A stretch of DNA of 64,000 nt, from the NCBI RefSeq assembly GCF_963924675.1, contig NC_089222.1, positions 108,329,316 through 108,393,315 on the forward strand. Reading direction: 5' to 3'. Both the position numbers and the translations under genes were made by a program. This document shows, piece after piece, positions 1 through 12,297 of the stretch. Below the pieces are notes generated by a model. It ran no database searches. It was not told the DNA's origin and was given only the letters and a program-made list of their open reading frames with translations. The DNA comes from Phocoena phocoena. Its lineage: Eukaryota; Chordata; Mammalia; Artiodactyla; Phocoenidae. Position 1 is the first letter of the stretch, and the number at the start of each line of letters is the position of its first letter.

Positions 1-539
1 GTTTTCATCTTTTGCAATTAATTTCAGAATTCCACATGTTCTTTAAAAGTAAACTTTAGAAAAATATGTGAGTGAAATATTTTTAATATAATTATGATAC
101 AAAAAAATCCAGAAAAACGATAGTTTTATTTAATTACTCTTTTGACCTTGTATAGTTACATATGCCTAGAATGGACATCTAAATCTCTCTCCCAATTATA
201 ACGTAAGAAATGCTACAGAAGCGAGAAAGGTTAATAATCCCAATAATAAATATGTGTAAGAACACCTGAAGTGAGAGAGGTATTTAATCCTTTGTTGGGA
301 GAAGCAGTAGGGAGTTCAATAGGAGTGAGTGCTACTACATATGGTTGATTAGCTGGGTCAACTCTGAGCTGTACTTTTCTCTCCCACAATGCCCTGGGAA
401 TAACATCATCTATCCTAAAAAAACTGTGAGGCAGCATAACAACAGAGACCTCCCAATGCCAGTCAGGTTTCAACTGGGTGACAACAGGGTAAAAGTAGAA
501 CCTGATGTGGCTGGAGAGCAGATAACAATAGATGCAGGC
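1..539. other. Non-coding, unassigned AT-rich DNA with a moderate-GC patch
   Basis: No recognisable gene. Between about 345 and 540 the DNA is less AT-rich and open on both strands: a 104-codon frame at 545-231 on the minus strand and a 106-codon frame at 345-665 on the plus strand. Neither translation shows a domain, signal peptide or family I recognise, and the plus frame runs into L1-like sequence. Two overlapping opposed frames of this length can arise by chance in a short low-stop patch. Confidence 0.5.
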
Positions 540-990
540 CAACATACTCAGAAGAATCTACAAAGAAAATCTAACAAAAATCTACACAGACCAAATAAGA
601 GCTATCAGCATGGTTGCCTACAGGATCAACTTTTAAAAGTCCACTATACCTTCTTACATCATTAATTACCCACCAAAAAATAAATAATAAAAAGCATAAT
701 GAGGTATTATTACAGAGGCAAAAAAAGCGAAAGAGGGGAAAAAAGGAAAATATCTATTAAAGGATATCAAGAAATAAATTGAGAGATTTTACCATTGTGG
801 AATGACACCCCAAAATAATATATAATTATAATGAAATTACAATGAAAATTTCAATGCACCTTTTGAGGATGTTAATAAGATTATTATAAAATATAGATTA
901 GCAAATTAATGTCTATAAGTATTATGTAAATTATTGAAAGAAGAGCAAATTGAATCAAATATAGTACTTTTAATAGCATATCAATTTTGT
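540..990 (+). mobile_element. Diverged L1 LINE fragment (ORF2 region)
   Basis: The sequence resembles the reverse-transcriptase half of mammalian L1 ORF2 on the plus strand. It has a run like 'cagaagaatctac..agaaaa', then 'gttgcctacaggatcaac' (cf. 'gttgcaggatacaaaatcaa'), then 'aaggatatcaagaaataaat' (cf. 'agacatcaaggaataaat'), then 'atttcaatgcaccttttg'. The frame is broken by stops and indels, so this is an old dead copy. Family level is uncertain; a HAL1-type half-L1 is also possible. Confidence 0.4.
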
Positions 991-1944
991 GTTTTGTAAT
1001 TTATTATTCTAGCAATTGATAACACAAAATTACAGCATGGACACTTATGATCAGCTTTTGGAAGACATCATTGGGTCATTTTTTGATATTCCATTCCAAT
1101 AGAATTCATCAGTAGTTAGAATTTAGGATTGCACTACAAGTTTTTCATCACTTGAACAAAGACTCCAAGGCATAGAGGTCCCAGGAGACCAAATGTCACT
1201 CAAACTTCCATGATGGCCAGAAACAGCTGATCAAAAAGCTATGTAGCAAATGACTGTGGTCAAAAAATGTTCCGTGTTATTACAGTGGAAATGTCAAAGA
1301 GCCACCTACATGAAGGATTCTATATTTGATTTCATTTTGAAGTGGGATGTGACTATTTTTTCAGTTTAGAGATTTGGCCTCCATCTCACTTTGTTGCAAG
1401 TTGTACAATAAGGGGAATGAGAGAAAGAGACAGAGACAAAGATTGATAGAAGCCACTGATAATAATTGAAACCAGAGAATCAATGTCTGCGAGAGAAAAT
1501 GGCAGCATGATTGCCACACCCAGTGTTCACCACACAGAGCTCGTTAGTTCTAGCTTTTAGATGAAAGAATTTTATTCTACTGTTATGTTTTATACAGTTG
1601 TTTAACAAGAACATCTCACTCTCAACCTATGGGGTTAACAGTTTACTATTTGCATGTGAACATGTTTGCAATGGCGTAAAACTGAAATTACTGTTCCTGA
1701 GGAAAGTTCTATATCACATAATAAAAGGTTGGATAATGTAAATCACCATCACTGGTCAGTATTTATAACATGTCCATTGTTTTTAGGCACTTTAGGATAT
1801 CTACAACATATGGGAAAGATTCTATTCTTCTATAGAGCAGTTTACAACTCTCAAGTCCATAGCACAGAAATGCATATGTTTTCTACAAACATAAAGTGAT
1901 TGTTTATATTTTTACAGTTTCATAGTTAACAAAATGTTTAACTT
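991..1944. other. Unassigned non-coding DNA
   Basis: No gene or confidently named repeat. A less AT-rich part (about 1130-1560, with a purine-rich stretch near 1415-1440) could be an old LTR or DNA-transposon remnant, but I cannot name it. A 77-codon frame at 1666-1899 has no recognisable domain. Confidence 0.4.
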
Positions 1945-2945
1945 ATTATTAACTGAAGTCCAGAGTTTACAATAGGGTTCACCCCTTGTGTTGTAAAAGG
2001 TCGATGGATTTTGATAAATACATAATGTCCTATAACCACCAGTACGGTATCATACAGAAGAGTTTCAATGACATATAAATTCCCCATACTCCATATATTC
2101 CTCCATCCTTCCCCCCCTCTGAACCTCTGGCAACCACTGATCTTTTTACTGTCTCTATAGTTTGGCCTTTTCCAGAATGTCATATAGTTGGATTCATATG
2201 GTATGTAGCCTTTTCAGACTAGCTTGTTTTACTAAGTAAGATGTATTTATGTTTTCCTCCATGTCTTTTTGTGGCTTGATAGCTCACATCTTCTTACCAC
2301 TGAATAATATTCCACTGTATGGATGTATCACAGGTTTTTTATACATTTAATTATTGAAAGACATCTTGGTTGCTTCCAATTTTGGGCGATTATGAACAAA
2401 GCTGCTATAAACATTGGTGCATGGGTTTTAGTGTAGACATAAATTTTCAAATATTTTGAGTAAACATCTAGGACTTTAATCACTGGGTTATATGGTAAAT
2501 CTGTGTTTAGCCTTGTAAGAAAAGGCCAAACTGTCTTCCAAAGTAGCTACACTATTTTGCATTCCTACCACTAATTAATAAGAGTTTCTGTTATTTCACA
2601 TCTTTGCTAGCATTTGGCATAGTCAGTGTTTTGGATTTTATCAGTCTTAGGAATGTGTAATAGTGTCTCATTGTTGTTTTAATTTGCAATTTCCTAAAGT
2701 AGTATCTTTCCATATGTTTATTTGCCATCTGTGTATCTTCTTTGGTGAGATGTCTATTCAGATATTTAGCCCATTTTTGATTTGGTTTGGTTGTTTATTT
2801 TCTTGTTGAGAATTCTTTATATAGGCTTGGCCAAAAAGTTCATTCGGGGTTTTCTATAAGATGTTATTTGGCTACAAGGTCATGTCAAATACATGTGTCA
2901 CAAATATTTCCTCCCGGTCTGTGACTTGTTTTATTTTCAAATTTT
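1945..2945 (-). mobile_element. L1 LINE, 3' region (old L1M type), inverted
   Basis: On the plus strand this reads as the complement of an old mammalian L1 3' region. The landmarks appear in order: 'ggcaaccactgatctttttactgtctc', 'gaatgtcatatagttgga', 'tggcttgatagctca', 'actgaataatattccactgt', 'gcttccaattttgg', 'gaacaaagctgctataaacat', 'aaactgtcttccaaagt', 'tcattgttgttttaatttgcaatttcc' and 'tcctcccggtctgtgacttg'. The element lies on the minus strand and is heavily mutated. A short mariner-like piece interrupts it near 2822-2867. Confidence 0.75.
2822..2867. mobile_element. Half of a mariner-type hairpin element inside the L1
   Basis: The sequence 'ggcttggccaaaaagttcattc' followed by a 'ggttttctataagatgttat' apex resembles the left arm and centre of the palindromic mariner MITE common in cetartiodactyl genomes, whose right arm would mirror it. 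The left edge abuts TA, the mariner target dinucleotide. The right arm is absent and L1 sequence resumes shortly after, so the element is a deleted half copy. It breaks the L1 near its 'ttctttatata' motif. Confidence 0.5.
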
Positions 2946-3826
2946 TTTAATTAAAGAATTACAAAAAAAGAGACTGTAATATTCTGATTATCCATGGTAA
3001 AGATCACAAAAAATTATGAGCTCAGAAGAAACTTTCTTCCGAGTATGCATATTTGCATGAGGTACACAATTTTCTACATAAAGTTCTTGTCTGGTACTTT
3101 CTAGAAATGTCTCTGAGCTGGTTGAGATCATGTTGTCCCTGTGTTTCTTTCTCTGATAGTTTTTAAAACACTTCATTTATTAGCGGCTTCATAGTATGTT
3201 GACCCATAAAAGAGCATTTCATGCTCACATTGGACAAAATTACTAAAACAAAACAAACTTGAAACAAAACACTACAAAAAAGGAACCCAAGGAGGTGGAA
3301 TTGAGAAACTGATATGCTGATATGTTCCAGAATAAAAAAAGCAAATCCTTCAATTGTTATCATCTTTTAAAAAAGAAATAATGACATCTTTTTTTCTCTT
3401 ATTTTTTAGAAGTCTGGGCTCAAAGAATAACAAAAGCCACCCATCTCTACCTCCTTTTGTTGATAACTGGTCAATAAAACTCTTGAAAGTAATATCCTAC
3501 CTCTGTGTCCTTCATGTGAAACCCAGGAAGAGAGATATTGACTATAATATCTTAGTGGTCCTGACCTGTGTTTAACCATCCCTGAACTCATTTTCCTTCT
3601 TTTCTTTTCTTCCTACTTGGTCTGTTTTGATTACTCCATGTTTAAATACACTCTGCATAGCTCTCTAGAATTTAGAAAAGCAAGTAGTTATGGAAATCTA
3701 AAGAGGTGATACAGAAATATCATATCTGATTTCGCTATAGAGTCTCTGCCTCATATGAATTAGGGATATTTCTCAAATAAGAAAAAAATGTGCATTTAAT
3801 TGATGGAAAAAAATTTCCAGATTTTA
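2946..3826. other. Unassigned AT-rich non-coding DNA
   Basis: No gene recognised. Four short frames of 61-73 codons lie on both strands with no domains. A pyrimidine-rich patch is visible around 3585-3625. I see no repeat that I can name. Confidence 0.45.
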
Positions 3827-4207
3827 TGAGTCAAACTGTGTTCTGTGTTCCCCCCAAATTCACATGTTTAAGTCCTAGCCTCCATAACTCAGGATGTGAC
3901 TGGATGTGGAGGTAAAACTTTTAAAGAGGTAATTAAGGTAAAATTAGGTCATATGGTTGGGCCCTAATCCAATATAATTGGTGTCCTTATAAGAAAAGAA
4001 ATTAGGATGGAGAAAACACACAGACCTGAGGATACAGTGAGAAAGTGGCTGTGTAATGCACAATGAGAGAAGCCTCAGAAGAAACCAAACCTGCCAACAC
4101 TTTGATCTTGGACTTCTAGTATAAAGAACTGTGAAAAAATAAATTTCTACTCTTTAAGCAACTGAGTTCATGATATTTTGTTATGGCAACCCTAGCAGAC
4201 TAATATA
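3827..4207 (+). mobile_element. Solo LTR of MLT1 type (ERVL-MaLR)
   Basis: Almost the whole LTR is readable on the plus strand. It starts near TGAGTCAAACTGTGTTCTGTG, continues with 'attcacatgtttaagtcctagcc', 'ggtcatatggttgggccctaatccaat', 'tggtgtccttataagaa', 'cctgccaacactttgatcttggacttctag', 'aactgtgaaaaaataaatttct' (including the AATAAA polyadenylation signal) and ends 'ggcaaccctagcagactaata'. No internal retroviral sequence is attached, so this is a solo LTR. Which MLT1 subfamily it belongs to cannot be settled by eye. Confidence 0.7.
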
Positions 4208-5329
4208 TCAGAATTCCTCATGTATCTACCTATTAACAATAAGAAGGTTCAAGATGACATGAGGCTATATATCAAAAAACAAACAAACAAAAAACACCAA
4301 CTCTTCCTTGTACTTAAAATATTTTTAAGAGGATTATGCAGAATGCTTACTATCTTCCAATTTTCCCTATATGAGCAGTATATGATAGTTAATACTGCTG
4401 TTAATGAGATGTAAAAATAAAGAACAGCAGTAGAAAGGGTTTCCTGAAGCATTTGATGGAGCTGCTCCTTTCTCTCTGCACCTGCTTAGTTAAGCTTTTT
4501 AAGCACAAGTCTATTTGTTACATAACTGGATAATGACTTAATTTGAACGAGTTAACAATTTCACACCTTCTAAGCATAAGGTGAATACTAAGTAAAATCA
4601 CTAATCTAATATCCTCACATAGGTCACTTTTATTACCTATAATGGAACAATGAGATAAACTTGCACTTTCAAATTCAAACACTCGATTACTTGCACTAAT
4701 GGAGGGGATAAGAACCATAGATAATCTGAGACAGTGTCATTTAGGCTTAGCTTTGGAATATGTTTTGTATTCTCATTCCTTCATGTTTGATAGTATAAGG
4801 ATCCACATCCTTTCAAATAATGAAGTTACAGTATTGAAAACAAACACCAGAATCTCTGAAGCCAACCACCATACATCTGTGCCTAAGATTTCTTTATAAT
4901 GTACTCCTTGATGAGGAAGCAGGAAATAAATCCTGTAGGTTTTTAGAAAAGGGAATAAATCCTGTAAGTTTTTAAAATATGCCATTTATCAGGCCAGGCC
5001 ACGGCCTGGGGAGGAGGATCCCCCATTATATTTCTATTGCCTAATCTCTGCCACTGCCAGTCTGAATTGATTTCTCAGCATCACAGTTACTGATCTGAGT
5101 TAAATATGGGAAAGGTCATTATTTCTTGAGACCCTAATGTTGTTTTCATCATTTTAATAGCACAAGTTACCTTACAGATTCATTATTAATGGTGGAAAAT
5201 AATGAAGTGACTGCTTTTAAAGAGATAGACTGCATGATTATTTAAGTTACAGTGATAATAGGTAAAGTGCAACTGTACATCTCTGGTATAACAAATACAA
5301 CATTCAGTTTCAGAACAGACCTTAAATTC
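4208..5329. other. Unassigned AT-rich DNA
   Basis: No gene recognised; the short frames (64-70 codons) overlap on both strands and have no domains. It contains a small tandem duplication at 4921-4978. The short GC-richer palindrome 'ggccaggccacggcctgg' near 4992-5009 is isolated. Confidence 0.45.
4921..4978. repeat. Two-copy tandem duplication, 29-bp unit
   Basis: Units 4921-4949 and 4950-4978 both read A-G-G-(A/G)-AATAAATCCTGTA-(G/A)-GTTTTTA-(G/A)-AA and match at 25 of 29 positions by direct comparison. It is a local slippage-type duplication, not part of a longer satellite. Confidence 0.8.
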
Positions 5330-5514
5330 CAACCCCACTATCTCCTCCATGGAGTGTCCATGGCAATCAAAATAAAATACATATCCTGTTTTCTCAATCC
5401 ATGCTTAGAACTATGAATGGTTTCTCATTGCACTTAATAGAAAAACCAAACTTTTCTATGGCAAATTTCTACTTGATGTGACCCCTGACTACCAGCAAGC
5501 ATTTGCTTTTAAAC
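5330..5514 (+). mobile_element. Possible L2 LINE fragment
   Basis: The order 'tatgaatggtttctcattgcact' then 'gatgtgacccctgactacc' resembles the part of L2 upstream of its 3' end. Divergence is high, so this is a tentative call. Confidence 0.35.
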
Positions 5515-5760
5515 CTAACTAACATTTACTGAATACCCTAGGTTCCAGATTCCCAAAAATAAAAATATGAGTGAGACAGAAACCCTGACCCCATTATATT
5601 TTCCATACAGAATGGGGCAGATGAAAAATAAAGAAAGAATGACCATTCAAGAGAAAATATTTTAAGTGTACTAGTAGTTTCGAAGAAAAAAATTAAATTT
5701 TAAAGCTTTATGAAAGAGGTGGCCATAATGATTGTTCTAATAAGTGATGTAGGAACTTGA
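5515..5760 (-). mobile_element. L2 LINE 3'-end fragment, inverted
   Basis: It starts with 'aacatttactgaataccctagg', followed by 'atatgagtgagacagaaaccctgacccc', then an A-rich stretch and 'gaggtggccataatgatt'. This follows the complement of the L2 3' terminus (cf. 'tatttattgagcacctactatgtgcc ... gtgaacaaaacagac'). Confidence 0.45.
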
Positions 5761-6739
5761 TATTTATATATGGAGAGGGTAATTTAGTATAAAGGCACAA
5801 TTTGAATAAGAGTGGTAAGACCAAAAAACTCAGTTGTCCAATTTGGCTAAAGCATAATAATAAATACTAGCATTGTATAAACAATACACTATATTTTCAT
5901 TGATGAGATCATGTAATTTTCATACTAACCAAATAAATTAGATACTACTTCCAATTTATAGATTAGTAAACAGAATGAAGTGGAAAAGATCTGAGTGACC
6001 TATTATTACAGATATTCCAGGAAGCAGATGCTGAGAAATGACTACACATGCAAGAGATTTATGAGAGAAATCTCATAAATCTCATAACCGCCTGTGTCGG
6101 CTAAAGAGGTGGGGGCCACTAGAAGCTGGGACTGTCAGATTGTGAAACAGGCCTACCCTGAGTGAAGGAGAGAAGGAAGGAAGAAAAATCGAATGGAAGC
6201 ATTTTAAAATGCAATGAAATGTCAAGGAAACTTTAGCAAGGCCATCTGGTATTCTTCAAGAGAATCACCATCAGAGGAGTCATATGTCTTTCCAGAATGG
6301 ACCTGTCTTATCCCTGCCATATTCAGTCATTTGTTGGGAGCATCCAATGGGAAATGGTGCTTCAACACCAACCACAGTGATGGGTTTCAGTGCACAGAAC
6401 CTGGGGTCATAGGTCAATTAATTCCTGCAGACATCTGAAAGGAGTATTCTCAAGGTCACTACAGTAACAAACCCAACAAGGCACTGAACTGATATTCCAA
6501 CCAAGTCTATGAAATGATCTTAACCAAAGTACAAGAAACACACACACATACAAATAGCATTATGTGTACATTTTTCTCTCATGGACTAAGTCCTTCAATA
6601 ATCATTTGGCCTCTAAATATTTTATTTTACCATTAATTTAGCCATGATAAAATGTTGATTTCTTATTAAATTCTCTTCATCTTAGATTGCATTTACTAAG
6701 ATTCTATATTTTTGATTCCTGAATATTTTCAAACAGTAA
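5761..6739. other. Unassigned DNA, probable old dispersed repeat at about 6000-6480
   Basis: No gene is supported. About 6000-6480 is less AT-rich and starts 'ttccaggaagcagatgctgagaaatg ... catgcaagagatttatgag', a combination that I associate with an old dispersed mammalian repeat but cannot name. The 74-codon plus frame at 6214-6438 lies in it and shows no domain. After 6480 the DNA is AT-rich, with a short CA-rich patch near 6540. Confidence 0.4.
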
Positions 6740-6925
6740 CAGAATTTCAGGTTTCAGAAGCCTAGATTGATATAGAGGTCAATTAGTCCAACCCACTCAT
6801 GTTACAGATGAGCTAATTCAGGCCATGAGAGACTTCATGCCTTCCTCTGAATCACTAAAAGAATTAGCGACAGATGGGATTGAGTGCAGATGTCCTGACT
6901 CCTGTTCACAGTGGTTATCACCACT
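6740..6925 (-). mobile_element. MIR-like SINE fragment, inverted
   Basis: 'cccactcatgttacagatgagctaattcaggccatgagag' then 'agatgtcctgactcctgttc' follows the complement of the MIR core (cf. 'ttacagatgaggaaactgaggc ... gagaggttaagtgact'). Family assignment is tentative. Confidence 0.4.
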
Positions 6926-9320
6926 TACCATTACTTTTTCCTCCCATCTCTCTTCTTTTATTGTTTTACTTTCCTTATATGTAATTACTTCTATCATGAT
7001 ATCCTTATAAATTCATTTATCATGCCCTGCTTACTATTACATAAGAGCTAGTATCCTTAAAGATATAGCATAAATTCCATAGTACTCTTCAATTTTCAGA
7101 GTGTTCATAACTACTAGCTCATGTAGTTTTCGTGGTTTTTTTGTTTTAGTTATTGTTTGTTTCTCTCTTTGTCTAACAACTACGAGAAATTAAATTGAGT
7201 GAAAGCAATTTGATATATGACAATTAGCTTTATTTATTTTTTTCATTTTTGGGGCCAATCCAAATACTAATGAAACACGTCATCTGAATTTGGTCTCAAC
7301 TGTGCTAAATGAGTAAGTGCTAAGGAGATGGAGATTAATAGCAGCAGTTTTTTGTTTTCTTTCTATTTGGCTTGCTCATGTCTGTTTCAGAGACTAGTTT
7401 CAGTAAACCATGGATGTGAATAAAACTGCATGAAATTGCTACTATTCAACCACTTTGAACCTATAAGACTGGCAATTTCATGTATTTCAGCTTAATAGAT
7501 TCCTGTCTTGAACATTTGGAATATTGAAACATTTGGGAAAAGTTTATTGGAAGGAAATATTTCAGTTATTAAATTCACAGAACATCAAAATCACATAAGT
7601 CTATAGAGGATTCCTCATCCAATTCTTTACTCCAGGCATGAACTCTACAGTCTTCCATGTAACTTGTGTCATCTGCTCACAGCTGACAAGAGCAGTACAT
7701 TTTAATTTCAGACAGTTATAATTTTCAGGGAATTCTATCTCATATTGAATTTCCTAAGAACTTTACCCACTGATTTTAGTTATTTCTTGTGCCTATAGAC
7801 TCAGGTTAGAGTATCATCCACAGGACAATGAATTCAATATTTTGTTTTTTAAAAACCCAGATTTTTCCTAACCAACATCTTCTTCTTAAATTTGAACTTC
7901 CCAGTAACCCTGATCATTCTCCTCATGCTATAAAGTTCTCTCACATCCTGGTCATTGTCTTACGGGTGCCCCAGCTTATCAATATCTCCCTCAAAATATG
8001 GGTCCAATGACTGAACACAGTATTCCAGATATGATTTTACCTGAGGAGATTTAAATTTAATATGATTCTTACTTCCTTGGCACAGTCAATATAGCCAATA
8101 ATTGTTATCATCAAATTACAAACATAAACCCTAAATGTCTAACTAGTCAGACACTGAGATGCTTCCAAGGATCTGAACTGTCTGTTTGAAATTACAGTCA
8201 TAGAAAGGATTTATTTTTTCACTTTCTATTTAAATGTGTTGGCGTTGACAGACTATATCACATTTAGACAGTGCTGTAGAATGCGGAGTATATTGGTCTT
8301 TGTCTATATCCTGAGGAAACATGTCACCAAATTCCCCACCAAAAATTATTTTATATTAGAGACCACACCATGAATATCATCATCAAAATTGGAACTAATT
8401 GGCACTTTTCTCAGTTGAAACCTCAGAAACTAAAGAAGACCTAGAGATTGCCTGAGGCTCATAGGTAACATCTTAAAAAAAAAATTTGTTGGAATATCTA
8501 TATGGATTTCTAGTGTGTTTCACTAGAGGTGTGGAAAATAAGTTTAACAACTTATTAATTAAAATTCATGACTAATTAAACCAATAAATATAAGACAATG
8601 TTTATTTCATCAGTCTCTATTATAATTGTTAATATTTCAATTACTGATAATACTACTTCATATGCATACCTACTTATTCTAAAGTCTATGGAGCTTAAGA
8701 TAAATTTAAAAGAATTAATTTGCCTCAAATTGTATACAGTTTTATTACAATAATATCATGTCTCTCCTCCATTGTAATCCCAGCCACTAAAACATACTTA
8801 GCCAATACACTCTTTCTTTAACTGACAAGTGTATAATGTTTTTCTAGTGGAAAACAGTTTCTTTATACAGGTGAGGCTGTGAACAGTAGTTGTTTTGGTA
8901 TCATGCAGGTTATAAGAATAATTTTTTTAAATCAATATCAAGGTCACTATGTAGCATATAACCAATTGTATTCACTTTTTTGACTAATGACTACAATTTT
9001 CTTTCACAGTAGCATAACAGAGAAATGAAGTTGCTTTAAAGGCAATTGTATTAGCTCTCTTTGACATATACATTGAAAGAGGATACCAGGGTTTTTATAT
9101 AAAAATAATGCATATTTAGGCAGAGTTGATGGCTACTTTTAAAGTGACAGTTACCTTAAATTACTATTGGTATCACTGTGATATAGCAAGTGTAGTTCTG
9201 TTTTGAACTGAACAGTTTTGAAGTAAACATTTTAGGTTATGACAAGGTCAGTTTAGTTTTGGAGTCTGTCTCCAAGGGCATTACATTCAGGAGTGGCTGA
9301 GTTTCTCAATCCATTAAATT
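6926..9320. other. Unassigned AT-rich non-coding DNA
   Basis: I see no gene, RNA gene or nameable mobile element. It contains scattered A/T runs and two domainless frames of about 60 codons (6825-7010, 7828-8010). Confidence 0.45.
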
Positions 9321-9357
9321 TTACTAAAAAATAAATAAATAAAATAAAAAAACAAAG
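9321..9357 (+). repeat. A-rich (TAAA)n low-complexity tract
   Basis: The run 'actaaaaaataaataaataaaataaaaaaac' is a short (AAAT)-type tract. It could be the eroded tail of an unidentified retroposon ending here. Confidence 0.6.
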
Positions 9358-11399
9358 TAGAGCAACACAACAAAGCTCTCTGATTGGGAAACAATGTTTC
9401 TGCCTCATGTAAATGCATGCATTGTTTACATTTGGAGTGTTATACAGTACTATTCCTTTCTTCTTTCCTGATACCTTATCATTCTTTTGATCAGCAATTC
9501 AAAACCACTAAGATGATACCTACTATGCATTCTACCTTCTCTTTCAAATTGCTCTTGGAATAAATATTTAAGGTATGTATACAGTAATCTTTCATTTTAC
9601 ACAATTGTCTTCATAATATTCAAGTTGATCATTTCTTGTAACCTTTTAAATTTTTTTAATCTCATTTTTTGTAAGTTTCAACTAGGAGATAAGGTACACT
9701 CAGTTTCATTGACGGCTACTCAGGGTAACTAGTTTATATGCCTATGTTTTCAATAGTAATTCAAAATACTATTTTAAAATTTATTTAAATACCAGACTGA
9801 TGGCCTCTGCACTGGGGATGTGGTCCTGGAAATAGGGGAGCAAGTTTCATCAGAAATGTTGAGTCATTACAGTTTGGTTCCCGCCTCATGCGTGCTAGGG
9901 ATCTTTTACAACCATTTAAACAATTGAGGAGCTTGGGATAATGTGTTTTTTCTTCTCTAAATTATTTTTAGATTGATCTAATAGTAGATTTGGCTAAGGG
10001 TGGAATATGACTCACTTCCAAGTGACCTCTCATCTACATCAAGCTAGCATACAATTTCCATTTTTACAATTATTCTTAAAAAACATTACATTTTGCATAA
10101 GCTAACACTTTATTTCATAAACCAACTATTATATTACAAATAAAATAAAATGTTATTATAAATGACCAAAGACATGAGAAAAGCCATTTATTGCAAAAAA
10201 CATTTTGTTTTGATAGAAACATTTTTTTAAGTTTGATTTATAGATATACAGCTGAATGCCTGATTTCTAAATATACAGCAAAGTTCTCTAAAGAGGGAAA
10301 ATAAACTGGACCAAAATTTTAAATTACGGAAATATTTAAGTAAGTATAATTTCTTATCATTGATTGAAACATCTGAAAATTAAATAACACTATTTTCATT
10401 ATATTTAAAGATTTTTTTTCAATTTCCACTTATACTTGTCATGGTACTTAAACTCTATTCCTTATTTTCCTGAAAACTGAGAATGAGACAGTCTGCTATA
10501 ATTTGAAAGTGTTATATTTACAAGGACAAAGATAACATTAAATAGCCAAAAATGATTTCTTAAATGTCTATAATTTTGCTGTTTTAATTTATTTTTAAAA
10601 ATTACTATCATTATGTTGGTATTAAGTGTTATAATATTTTCATGCAGGGAAAGACTATTTGTTTCTATTTATAAGAAAAGCCCCACAGATTAATATGTAA
10701 ATATAGGTGAGCTGGCATTAATATTTTCTAAAACAATTCCACTTTCAATTGCAAATTATAATAAAATTGGTTTTAGTTCTAAATAGATTCTATTTAACTT
10801 GCTTTGTGTGTCTCTGTATTAAGACATCCTTACATGTTGAAGTGCTCATATCCTTCATCTCTTACTGTGTTTTACATGAATCTATGACATACATTTTCTA
10901 ATTCTTTTCTACTTTGATTTCAATTCCAGCCCTGTATAAATGAAATTGACTATGTTTATTTTAGGGCTCTGTCAAATAAATATCAGCAAACAATTATTTT
11001 ATAATTTTATGTTAATTCTATGACAAGTATAAAATAAAGACATACATAGGCAAATGAATACTCTTCCATATGAGCCATTTTGTGTAGTATTTTCTAAGCA
11101 CTCTGAACTTCAATGAACAATCATTCAATATTTTATATGAATATACTTTAATTTTTCATTCAGTTTATTTAAGAATCTAAATATATATAATTATAAGGAA
11201 GAACACACTGTCACTTAATTAAATTATATATATTCCTTCAAGGAAAAAATGAGATTAGATAATGCAAATAATAGACATATCAATGTAAATTTTGAGAACA
11301 AGTACAAAAAATTCTCTTTATAATAAACATCTCATCAATATTTTTATTAACTTCTGTTGTATTTTCCTCCCTTCTATAAGAAGAGTATTTATTTATTAT
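9358..11399. other. Very AT-rich non-coding DNA, nothing identified
   Basis: No reading frame of 60 codons or more occurs here, and I recognise no RNA gene or repeat. A short GC-richer segment lies at about 9800-9930. The rest consists mostly of A/T runs. Confidence 0.5.
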
Positions 11400-11734
11400 A
11401 GTTGGCTACCCTATTAAAAATTATCTCAGGGTGTGCTCAGAGCAGGGAGTCTGAAGAAATGGCTCGTCTGTTTACAACACACCCAACAGGAATCTGGGTT
11501 CATTGTGACAAGGGGCACAAAGCTTGTGGCCTTCCTATGAACAAATACCCAACACATATCCCCCTGCACCTCCACGTGGCTGCTGGGCAGGACTCAGTAC
11601 TGGAAGGAAAGCTACAGTATTTAGTGGGGGAGTTTGCCACCTAGAGCCTGTCCAGTCCATGTGTGGGTGGGCCATGGGTGGTCTTATAGGCACAAAGGCT
11701 TTGAACCCCTCTCTTCAAGGAAAAAGGAAAAATA
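11400..11734. other. GC-richer unassigned patch with two overlapping frames
   Basis: Composition rises sharply against its AT-rich surroundings. Plus-strand frames at 11402-11644 (80 codons) and 11524-11778 (84 codons) overlap in different frames. Neither translation resembles a known protein to me. The patch directly precedes an L1 3' end, so it may be part of an LTR or other old mobile element, or a fragment of a processed pseudogene. I cannot decide between these. Confidence 0.4.
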
Positions 11735-12020
11735 GATTCCAACTATATACCATTCTAGAAAAGGCAAAACAATGGTGACAATAAAAAGATCAATGGTTGC
11801 CAGGAGTTTGAGGGGAAAGGGGAAATGAATACATAGAGTACAGAAGTTTTTATGAGCAGTGAAAATACTTTGTATGACATTATAATGATTTTATGTCATC
11901 ATACTTTTGTCCAAACCCATAGAACATGCAACACTATTCACTCCATAAAGTGAACCCTAAGATGAACTAGGGACTTTGGTGATTATGATGTGTCAGTTCA
12001 GTTCAGCATTGGTTTAAAAA
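11735..12020 (+). mobile_element. L1 LINE 3' UTR fragment (old type)
   Basis: Readable landmarks in order: 'gattccaactatataccattctagaaaaggcaaaac', 'aaaaagatcaatggttgccagg', 'gtgaaaatactttgtatgac', 'acttttgtccaaacccatag' and 'gtgaaccctaagatgaactagggactttgg'. This is the standard order at the 3' end of old L1 elements. It ends close to an A run at about 12017. Confidence 0.65.
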
Positions 12021-12297
12021 AAAAAAGTCTTAAAAAGAATTAACACTCAAGGTAGACATTTTTGGCAAAACTTTTGTTTCGCTTTTATATATGTATACAT
12101 ATTATATGTGTGTGTTTGTTGGATTGTGATGTAAAATGTACTTTTTAGATTTAAAAAGTTTGCAGGCTACTGTAGTTATACTGGCAAATAAAAGCACAGG
12201 TTAATCTCAAAAAACTTATCTCTGCATCATACAATGATACAAATAGCTAAAATTCTATAAATAATTATAAACACCATCTTTATAGTGGGATAACTAA

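Noticed and set aside
231..665. Pair of opposed frames (104 codons minus, 106 codons plus) at the left end
   Set aside because: No homology recognised, the plus frame runs into L1-like DNA, and both frames share one short low-stop patch. Not supportable as a gene without a search.
4992..5009. Short GC palindrome ggccaggccacggcctgg
   Set aside because: Isolated, with no downstream T run or neighbouring gene; a chance self-complementary stretch.
6214..6438. 74-codon plus frame in a less AT-rich patch
   Set aside because: The patch looks like an old dispersed repeat and the translation has no recognisable domain.
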